DNA of 64,000 nucleotides, from NCBI GenBank assembly GCA_963920765.1, contig OY987246.1, positions 12,024,868 to 12,088,867 of the forward strand. Direction: 5' to 3'. The stretch is from Ulota crispa (lineage: Eukaryota > Streptophyta > Bryopsida > Orthotrichales > Orthotrichaceae). A model generated the notes under the pieces. It searched no databases and was not told where the DNA came from. It worked only from the letters and a program-made list of their open reading frames with translations. How positions within the stretch are numbered: position 1 is the first letter of the stretch; each line of letters opens with the position of its first letter. The translations under genes and the position numbers were made by a program. Positions 57,274 through 64,000 of this stretch are shown here, in pieces.

Positions 57274-58251
57274 ATGGATGTTCCGGATCACCATGGGTGT
57301 CGACCCTTGGTCGTGTTATCTGACATGGGGAGCTGGCATGGCAATAGAGAATCGGTGAATCAAAGTAGAGATGTATGTGCAAAGACGGGTAACCAGTATG
57401 GGGTGCAGGGCGGTATGGGCTCTTCGTCTGCATCGAACGTACAACCACAGAAACACAACGGTGATAGTGAGATTGCTTCCAATTTGAATACTCCAGTACC
57501 GCCATCGCCAGTACTCGACCTCGCTTCGTCAGCGTCTCTGACTCCCGCCTCCTGGGCCGTAACCATTGACAGATCCACCGACGCTGTCGACAAATTGGAG
57601 CTCGAGTCTTACAAGCGCAAGTGCAGACAGCTGGAGCTTGCACTTCAAGCGAAGCAGGACAAGGAAGGCCGGGCGCTGACGGACAAGGAAGACGCCGACG
57701 TGAGGAGAGCAGTCGACGCCACGGAGTTCGCTGCGAGAGTGGAAGCCAGGAGTATAACGATCACGCACGCCGCAGGAGACACCGAAAGCGTCGCGGTGTC
57801 GGAGTTGCCGAACTCGTACCAGCAAATCAAGCACCTGCTGTGGATTGAAAGCCAGCCGCTGTACAAGACGGCTCTGGCGGATTGGACGACGAAGGTGGAG
57901 ACATACGAAGCTAGGGTGGAGCGGAATATCACGCAGAGCGCGGCCTTGACCAACGAGATTTACAACCTGATTGGTTTCTACAGTGTCTTTCAGGGCGTGC
58001 TCTTAACAGGCACCTCTCAATCCAGCTACCTGCACTGCCAGAACGTCGGCGTCGTCATTGCGCTCTCCACTTTGGCGTCCGCGTGTTGCGTTTTCTCCTT
58101 TTCCCAGAAGTTGAAGCACATCGGCGCTCTCGAGAAGACCATCTGCACCAAGGAGACGTTTCTCACGGTTCGCTCCTTAAACCGCCCGCCCGTTCGCTCG
58201 CTCGAGCAAGAGCACTTGTGCTTTAAACTTGAGACGATAATCAAATCCTAA
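57274..58251 (+). CDS. Unrecognised protein with coiled coil and C-terminal membrane segments
   Basis: I do not recognise this family. The frame codes up to 325 residues. The N-terminal third is Ser/Pro/Asn-rich and probably disordered. A charged helical segment follows (KLELESYKRKCRQLELALQA), with high coiled-coil potential. Then come ATEFAARVEARSITITHAAG and an amphipathic stretch (QQIKHLLWIESQPLYKTALA). Two hydrophobic segments near residues 235-275 (YNLIGFYSVFQGVLLTG and VGVVIALSTLASACCVFSF) look like a membrane hairpin, with a polar tail after them. The start is uncertain: a duplicated GTTCCGGATCACCATGG motif offers ATGs in different frames, and a later Met (MGSSSASN) is also possible. 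Coding GC is high and no introns are needed. A gene on the same strand follows within 405 bases. Confidence 0.6.
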   Translation: MDVPDHHGCRPLVVLSDMGSWHGNRESVNQSRDVCAKTGNQYGVQGGMGSSSASNVQPQKHNGDSEIASNLNTPVPPSPVLDLASSASLTPASWAVTIDRSTDAVDKLELESYKRKCRQLELALQAKQDKEGRALTDKEDADVRRAVDATEFAARVEARSITITHAAGDTESVAVSELPNSYQQIKHLLWIESQPLYKTALADWTTKVETYEARVERNITQSAALTNEIYNLIGFYSVFQGVLLTGTSQSSYLHCQNVGVVIALSTLASACCVFSFSQKLKHIGALEKTICTKETFLTVRSLNRPPVRSLEQEHLCFKLETIIKS

Positions 58252-58578
58252 TCAAACCCTAAGCCGACGCATTTCGTGCATGACTGACTGACTAGCTGGT
58301 CGAGCGCTTGCAAATTTCTGTGTGCTCAGGAAACGAGGGAGAGAATCGCATCACTAAGAAGAAACGGCGAGGCGTTTCGATTCTCCGACTTCCTAGAGGA
58401 CAAAGAAACAACCAGCAGCCATTGCATCTGCCAGGGGTTCAAGCTGTGCGGCCTCCGGACTTGGTGGCTGGTGCCGTTGATCTTTATCATATTCTCGGTG
58501 CTTTTCGCATTGGCGCACCCGTTGATTCTGTGCCGTCCAGGTTCGATGTAGATGTCACTCATCCTGCGTTTTCTTCAG

Positions 58579-58600
58579 TAACCCTAACCCTAATCCTAAC
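58579..58600. repeat. Telomere-like CCCTAA motif cluster
   Basis: TAACCCTAACCCTAATCCTAAC lies 56-77 bases upstream of the 58656 start codon. It matches degenerate plant-type or TTAGGG-like repeats. It may be a promoter telo-box cluster rather than a telomere remnant. Confidence 0.6.
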
Positions 58601-58655
58601 TCCGTCTAATACCAAAAAAGTATAGTTCAATTAGGAAGCGCTCTCTCTCACGACA

Positions 58656-59024
58656 ATGAAGACGAAGTTCGTCAATGGCACCGACCACGTGCTCACCTTA
58701 AAGGAAGGGAACAGCGGCATCCACAAACTGGTGTACAGGCTTGGTCGGAGCGGCGACACCAACAACACGTTCGAAATGTCCCTGGACTGCCACGCTACCT
58801 ACAAGGAGTACCACTTCTCAACGATCCCTGCGTCCAGGGCGGCGACCATTGTGTCCTCTGATGACCTCGCCGACCACAAAGTCATCACCATCACCGAACT
58901 CGAACCGGGGGTGTTCGCTTGGGAAGGCGTTTCGCGAAACCCTCGACCCGATTCGACGAGAAGCTCCTCGCCGGCTTTCATCACACGCACTCGTACACTC
59001 GCGGGGAAATGCGTGATCATGTAG
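58656..59024 (+). CDS. Small (122-residue) protein ending in a CaaX prenylation box
   Basis: I do not recognise the family with certainty. The frame starts at ATG 58656 in a good context (CGACAATGAAG). It shows a compact, probably beta-rich domain with KFVNGTDHVLTLKEGNSGIH, SLDCHATYKEYHFSTI, ASRAATIVSSDDLADHKV and ELEPGVFAWEGVSRNPRP, then a Ser/Arg-rich linker. It ends ...LAGKCVIM. A C-terminal CVIM is a complete CaaX motif, so farnesylation and membrane attachment are predicted. No signal peptide or membrane segment is present. It lies 405 bases behind the membrane protein gene on the same strand, with a telomere-like motif in between. GC is high and the gene is apparently intronless. Confidence 0.65.
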   Translation: MKTKFVNGTDHVLTLKEGNSGIHKLVYRLGRSGDTNNTFEMSLDCHATYKEYHFSTIPASRAATIVSSDDLADHKVITITELEPGVFAWEGVSRNPRPDSTRSSSPAFITRTRTLAGKCVIM

Positions 59025-59312
59025 CACTCGTCGGTACCTTTTGTATACTAAATAGTGCATTTAGGTTGCATAATGTACGAGGAGAACTGGCATTTAGTTA
59101 CGAGCTAGCTGGTTGATTTTGAGAATTGTCAAATTGAATTCAAATGTTTAGGAAATAAATCAATCATTTATTCAAGAAGGAAAAAAGAGAATATTTTTTA
59201 TTTTTATAGGTTTAGTTGCTCAATATACTCTAGACAATCGGTTAGCCCAAGAGAACGTAGAATATTGATAGATAAAGCTAAAAAAAACTCCCCAAACTGT
59301 GGCATCAGCAAC

Positions 59313-60557
59313 TACACTAAAAAGTGCATTTAGATAGCCTTATCTTGGAAAGTTACCTCAAGATTGCTAGGCCATTTGAAGGCGCATGCAACTTTTTAGA
59401 TATTAGGATTTCCCATGGTTTACAACTTAAACATTGCTAGTTTGTTTTGTAGCATCTTTGTTATTATTGCCAACCTTTTAAATTTTAAAATTTGCCATAA
59501 ATATTGATGAGAATTATTGTAGCATTAACCCCTAAAGGCTCAAGCCCTTTTCTATGAAAGTTGTTGAAAACTGCCACTTTTGGAGGAATGAATAGAATAG
59601 TAGGAAAAAATGTTTTTTTTGGTTCTATTCAACCATAGGATCTTGCCTTAAATTATGGGAGGTACATGTGGGAAAAAACTAGCTCATTCTAGAAGTAGAG
59701 GAGTTAGATATTGACATTGAAAGTGAGATATATATATATACATAATTTTTCCTTGCTGCCCAAAAATTTCAAAAGCCTTTGAACGCTCCTATATAGAAAA
59801 AAAAATGCTCTACGCAAAGTTGAGGTTTATTTTTTCTATGTAGAAGACCAAGTTAGGTATGTGTAGGAGAATTTTCAAATGAATTGGAGGTGTATAACAT
59901 ACTTTGTAAAATCTTGCAAAGCCGGAAAGTTATGAAATTTGCACATACACTAGGCAAAATTGAAGGATTTATGTAAAATTGAGAAATCTGAATTGCTTTG
60001 ATCCAAATGGTGAAAACCAAGGAATCTTAGTCCACTATAACTTGGAAAAAAAATGTCAAAAAAAACACAAATTGCTCAAAAAAGTAAAGCACCAAGTTTT
60101 ACAAGGGGCAAAAGGTATGGAGGTTTGGGAGTCCCATAACTAACCACAAACTAAAACTTCTCACTCATCACTCAAATTTGAATGATTCAAAGCTTCCCAC
60201 TTATATATAAATCTAAAGAACCAATTTCATATTTTAATGTTTAAAAAACGCTATTTTTAAAGCAATTTTTTAAGCTGCCCAGATTGCCCGCCTTCCCTTG
60301 TTTTTTAGCAATTCATGCGTACCTTCTTCAGTAAATTTCAGAATGAAGAAAAAATTAGATGTCCGCATAGGTCTTGGAATCCTCTACCTTCAAGAAAAGT
60401 TTCAAAAATCACATAGACTAGTTTAGCTATAGATACATGCCCAAAATCCATTTGTCCCTCAAGGGGACAATTGCACCTTTAGAAATTAATAAGTATGTAT
60501 GTAGTGGAAAATGTCAAGAAACCAACTTGTGGCAACCTAAATGCATTATTTAGTGTA
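59313..60557. mobile_element. Family D MITE interrupted by a family E element
   Basis: The left part (TACACTAAAAAGTGCATTTAG ... ATTATTGTAGCA) and right part (AATAAGTATGTATGTAGTGG ... ATTATTTAGTGTA) join to the compact D sequence (compare the inverse of 42224-42520) when 59525-60489 is removed. Confidence 0.8.
59525..60489. mobile_element. Family E element nested in family D
   Basis: It begins TTAACCCCTAAAGGCTCAAG and ends CCTTTAGAAATTAA, about 965 bp. The pre-insertion site reads GTAGCATTAATAAGT. Non-coding. It shares its last ~200 bp with the truncated copy at 5005. Confidence 0.8.
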
Positions 60558-61134
60558 GATTGTCTTAACTTGGAAAGTCACATCATGACTCATTGACTCA
60601 TCCCTTAGCCACTTGGCTAAATGCCTTGTGAGGTGTGGTGGGATGCTACCCCAAAGATTCCCTACAACGGTGCCTAAACTCTTGGCCACTTAGAGGCTCA
60701 CATATGTAACTCTCTAGATAGTACAATCTCACATGGTTTAAGGTAATATGTTCTAAAACTATCAGCGTAAGAGTTGGTTTGATTTTTCATGGGCTTTTCA
60801 AGTCATGAAGATTTTTTGTCTAATTTTCAAATAAAGAGAAATAGAACTTAAATGTAACCCAATTTTTTTTATATTTTTTGAAATATTGTTGAATTATTGA
60901 TGAATTTTCAAAGTTTTTGTAGTAGACACCTATTTGTGACTCTAAGTCTCCCATAAACTATTTTCTTGCAACTTATGATGGGATGAGGTGAAACCAAGGA
61001 ATATGGTTAGCTCTTGCAATAAAACACACATTTTCTTTTATGACTTCAAGAGATCCATTCAAGAACTGCTACACTACCATACTAGGCACCCTATGGGAGG
61101 GTTTACTTGACAAGGGTTGCAATATGAGCAAACT
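60558..61134. other. Intergenic repeat-derived DNA, no gene seen
   Basis: Fragments similar to family D interior (CTTGGAAAGTCACATCATGAC) occur just after the D copy. Nothing else is recognisable. Confidence 0.35.
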
Positions 61135-61139
61135 ACCTT

Positions 61140-61673
61140 ACAACCTACAAGATGTTAGTTTACTTTTCCACAACTTTGTTGGTGTTGCCAAGTCCTTCAA
61201 AATTTGTTTATCATAGTAGTTATTGATGAAGATTACTATAGTATCAATAAGGGCGGCTTCACACTATGGCCGAAGGTCGAGAGGTCGTCAGTTTGCACCA
61301 ATCAGATTGCACAAAACTGAGAGTCTAGCCGCTCAAACCTTCACACCTAGAAGCCAAACTCCAAAGGCCGTCATCCACCATTTGCTTACATGGCAGCACT
61401 TTATCATTCAAGGTTGATGGCCTCTCAAAGGGAAGTTTGGGTCTAGCAAAAATGGAGACCCAAACTATGGGCAAGAGGCCATCAACTTCAACATTTATTG
61501 TCTATTTTCAGCAGATTTTCTTGGCCTCTTAGCAAAGTTTGGCCACTCAATTTGACGGCCTCTCAACTTGGCCGGTCATAGTGTGAAGCCACTCTAAGTA
61601 TTCATATAGAGTAAAATATCAAGAAACTAGTGTGGGGCAACCTAAATGCAACCTAAATGCAATATTATGTGTA
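61140..61673. mobile_element. Family D copy interrupted by family U
   Basis: CCACAACTTTGTTGGTGTTG through TAGTATCAATAA and then GTATTCATATAGAG to GGGGCAACCTAAATGCA reconstruct the D sequence when 61251-61597 is removed. The left terminus is missing or diverged. Confidence 0.65.
61251..61594. mobile_element. Family U MITE (PIF/Harbinger-like) with TAA duplication
   Basis: This is a 344-bp element starting GGGCGGCTTCACACTATGGCC and ending with the inverse of GAGTGGCTTCACACTATGACC. TAA flanks both ends (61248-61250, 61595-61597). The interrupted family D sequence gives the empty site. Confidence 0.85.
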
Positions 61674-61818
61674 TCTACCTTGTAGCATAGATCATCATAC
61701 ATTATAAACACCTTTTGGCTCTGCTCCAATTTGAACTTGTGTATTTGAAGAATCCACCAACATAATTCAGTTCCATAGAACACTAGAGTTGCAAATATAG
61801 CTTTCTTACCTTCTCTAA

Positions 61819-62787
61819 GGGCATCTCCACTGGTGGCTCAAACATGCACAAAGTGGATGAAAAGTGTCGAGGCCCCTCTCAAAACCCTCTCAAGACTCTT
61901 TGTCCTATTGTGTTTAGCAAGAGCCCTTCAAGCCGCTATTCATAGTCACTATTCATCCTAAGTTTAGTGAGCTTTATCCTCTACTTTTCTTGATAAGTGG
62001 TCAAATGCTTATTAACCCCTCACCGCCCATGGTAGTTTGGAGTATCTTAGAATTTGCTTGAAAATGAACAACAAAATGTTGGCATTTTGATCACTCTTAT
62101 CAAATTTCTTTGAAGCGCAATTGTACAAATTCAAAGTAGACATGTGATAGATCACATAGGAAAATAAATCACAACAATATCATTTATGGATTGAAAGATT
62201 ATAATGTTTGATTGTGAGGGTGTTAAAACTACAAAAGTGATTTGAAGTCTTTCAATCCTCTTTTTGTATCTCAAACCTAAAATTGAGGGTACCAAAAAAA
62301 TGTGAGTATGTAAAGTACAACATGCATAACCCCAATCAATTTACAGCTTCTCAAAATCTATTCTACAGTTTTTTTAAATGAACTTTTAATGCAATTTTTT
62401 CTCCAAGTTCTAGTGTACTTGAGGCTCATTTCCAAGAGCCTTCAACACTAGAACATGAAGATTTGCAGTAGATACCCTTGCACAAAATCTTGAATAGACA
62501 AATCACTTTAATTCATTTTCAAAATCAAACTCTTGATGCTATAACTAGACTTCAATAAGAGTTTAAAAATAATAATAATCACTAAAAAAAGCTTGTAGAA
62601 AGGTTGTGCACCCCTATATAAAATTTATAGAAGCCCGATTTGGGCCCCTTGGGCGGTGAGGGGTTAATGGGGCGTGTTGTAGGGTGCGGTCACCTTTTTG
62701 AAGAGCATGGGTGGAGATCAAGGGGCTTGAAGGCTGGCCAAAATAGATGGAATACTTTGAAAGTGCCCAAACCAGTGGAGATGCTCT
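61819..62787. mobile_element. Family G MITE (PIF/Harbinger-like) interrupted by family H
   Basis: It runs from TAA-GGGCATCTCCACTGGTGGC to CCAGTGGAGATGCTC-TAA. Its two halves are colinear with the uninterrupted G copy at 38233-38541 (GATAAGTGGTCAAA ... ATGGGGC). An intact TAA duplication (61816-61818, 62788-62790) is present. Confidence 0.85.
62012..62667. mobile_element. Family H element nested in family G (656 bp)
   Basis: It begins TTAACCCCTCACCGCCCA and ends with its exact inverse, TGGGCGGTGAGGGGTTAA. Removing it restores the G sequence at GCTTATTAATGGGGC. The related copy is 52990-53643. Non-coding. Confidence 0.85.
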
Positions 62788-62949
62788 AACATGTTGCCAA
62801 ACTTCAAGAGTAAGGGTTGTTAAATGCACATTTCAAATTGTGATAACCAATGATATATTCTTCCCTTCAATATCCACCTGTGACGCCCACTATTACAATT
62901 TCAAAAACCTACCAGTAATAAGAAGCATTTGAGAGAGTTTAACAAAGCT

Positions 62950-63268
62950 TAAGGTAGGAGCACCCATAAGCAACGCTGTCCCCATAATTGTCAACTCTGA
63001 AATCTTGAAAAATCTTTGGAAGTAAATAGGTGTAATGACAAGGATATACAACATGTGAACATGAAATCTTGATAGTGGTTATGGATACAATGGTAATTTG
63101 CTCTTTAAATTCACAACTTATTCTCACTGTATCCAAATGTTACATTTAAAAGTGCAAACTCATTGATTTTTTGTTCCTAATAGGATCCTATACTAGCTGT
63201 TTGTTAATACTCATCATGTTCAAAACCCTTGGATTGACGGATTGACGCTTATGGGTGCTCCTACCTTA
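62950..63268. mobile_element. Family C MITE, copy 3
   Basis: The ends TAAGGTAGGAGCACCCATAAG and, inverted, TAAGGTAGGAGCACCCATAAG are identical. They enclose about 319 bp with TAGGATCCTAT and GTTCAAAACCC blocks shared with 42631-42947. Confidence 0.85.
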
Positions 63269-63289
63269 CAGCAACAGCCACACAAATGA

Positions 63290-63861
63290 AGCACCGGCAC
63301 AACACAAACCTTTGGGAGGGAGAGGACACGGTGATAGGTAGCCGTGGAACTAGGGTTCCGAACGACCCACAACCGTGCTCCGGATAGGGTCGTCGTCCTC
63401 CCGTCTCCTTTCGTGCGAGGTTTTTCCTTAAACCCTCACCCGAGATTATACTTCCAGAAACGTGTTTCCTGCAAAACCATTACATCCACGAGCACAAATC
63501 AATTCCTCCGATTGCCTCGCTTGACACGCGATGTCGGTGCTTGCTCAAGCGTCCACAACAATTGCTGTTAGCCGCTTGTTGGTCGACCAATTGACTGCAT
63601 GCTCAAATCCTGCTGGTTCGAGCTCCGGACGCATTTGTTCAGGTGCACAAAGCAAATGCCTTCCTTAACAATTTCTGTCTGTCCATCTTATCTTGCGAGT
63701 GTTTTTGAAATTCTCATCGCTATGTCGTGGGAATTGAAATTGGAGACAGTGTCCGCTCGAGGATCATCATCATGGCAGAGGGAGCGTCGCCTGCTTTGCG
63801 TCTCGCAAACCAGACGGACATGGCAGGTAGAAATCCCGTTGCCAATTTTGCTTCAAGGTAG
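63290..63861 (+). other. GC-rich island, possible 5' end of a gene running off the window
   Basis: Composition changes sharply to gene-like values. The ATG at 63772 (CATCATGGCAG, good context) opens MAEGASPALRLANQTDM and continues 29 codons to a stop at 63859. A donor-like CAAG|GTAGCA at 63857 would end a first exon earlier. Other frames (63344-63571, 63599-63955) look random. No family is recognised. Confidence 0.3.
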
Positions 63862-64000
63862 CAGCACCCATAACCGTCAAACTAAGGGTTTTGAACATAT
63901 GATTATTAATAAACATGTAGCAAATCATAGGATCTTGTTACCAAGACAAAATTGATCAGAAGTATTATTTGGATACCTGTGAGAATAAGTTGTGAATTTT
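63855..64000. mobile_element. Family C MITE, copy 4, cut by the window end
   Basis: AAGGTAGCAGCACCCATAAC, GTCAAACTAAGGGTTTTGAAC and GTGAGAATAAGTTGTGAATTT match 42631-42790. The right half lies beyond the window. Confidence 0.75.

Noticed and set aside
58579-58600. Interstitial telomere or chromosome end
   Set aside because: Only three or four degenerate units are present, next to a gene start. A promoter telo-box cluster is the simpler reading.
15219-62667. Firm assignment of families E, H and J to piggyBac
   Set aside because: TTAA plus CCC fits, but J ends show TTAT on one side, and with symmetric ends TA, TTA and TTAA cannot be separated from these few copies.
1-64000. tRNA, rRNA, CRISPR, riboswitch or prokaryotic operon features
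   Set aside because: Scanning for tRNA B-box-like GGTTCGAATCC, regular spacer arrays and Shine-Dalgarno-led gene chains gave nothing convincing. Introns and plant genes make prokaryotic features implausible.

Overview
The window is eukaryotic nuclear DNA from a green plant. It is AT-rich, its genes are split by introns, and it carries several plant-type genes: an HMGB6/7-type chromatin protein, the AP-5 adaptor mu subunit, an ascorbate peroxidase-related haem peroxidase (APX-R) and a plastid-targeted DUF1997 protein. I cannot fix the species. Divergence from the flowering-plant proteins I know gives a weak hint of a bryophyte or other early land plant.

Layout. 0.7-2.8 kb: HMGB gene (minus, eight coding exons). 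3.2-8.1 kb: AT-rich repeats. 8.1-12.8 kb: two near-identical 1,485-bp elements in inverted orientation around a 200-N assembly gap; the gap is flanked by a 640-bp direct repeat that is probably an unmerged contig overlap. 12.8-20.6 kb: a repeat field. 20.8-22.6 kb: AP-5 mu (minus, one long exon). 22.9-28.5 kb: repeats. 28.6-29.0 kb: a small secreted/membrane protein (minus). 30-33.6 kb: a palindrome, other repeats and tandem duplications. 33.7-41.8 kb: APX-R (minus, eleven coding exons, introns holding transposons). 42-47.4 kb: a repeat field with a textbook CACTA MITE. 47.5-48.0 kb: a secreted proline-rich protein (plus). 48.4-49.5 kb: two tandem arrays, one made of the APX-R upstream region. 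49.6-51.5 kb: DUF1997 gene (plus, two exons). 51.6-56 kb: repeats. 57.3-59.0 kb: two unrecognised plus-strand genes, a membrane protein and a small protein ending in a CaaX box. 59-64 kb: nested MITEs.

The genes are unrelated housekeeping or plastid genes and form no pathway. The most informative content is the transposon record. At least twelve short, apparently non-autonomous families can be told apart from copies inside this one window. Several carry diagnostic target-site duplications (TAA, CTA, or 9-10 bp), and at least six nested insertions allow relative dating. No transposase gene is visible.
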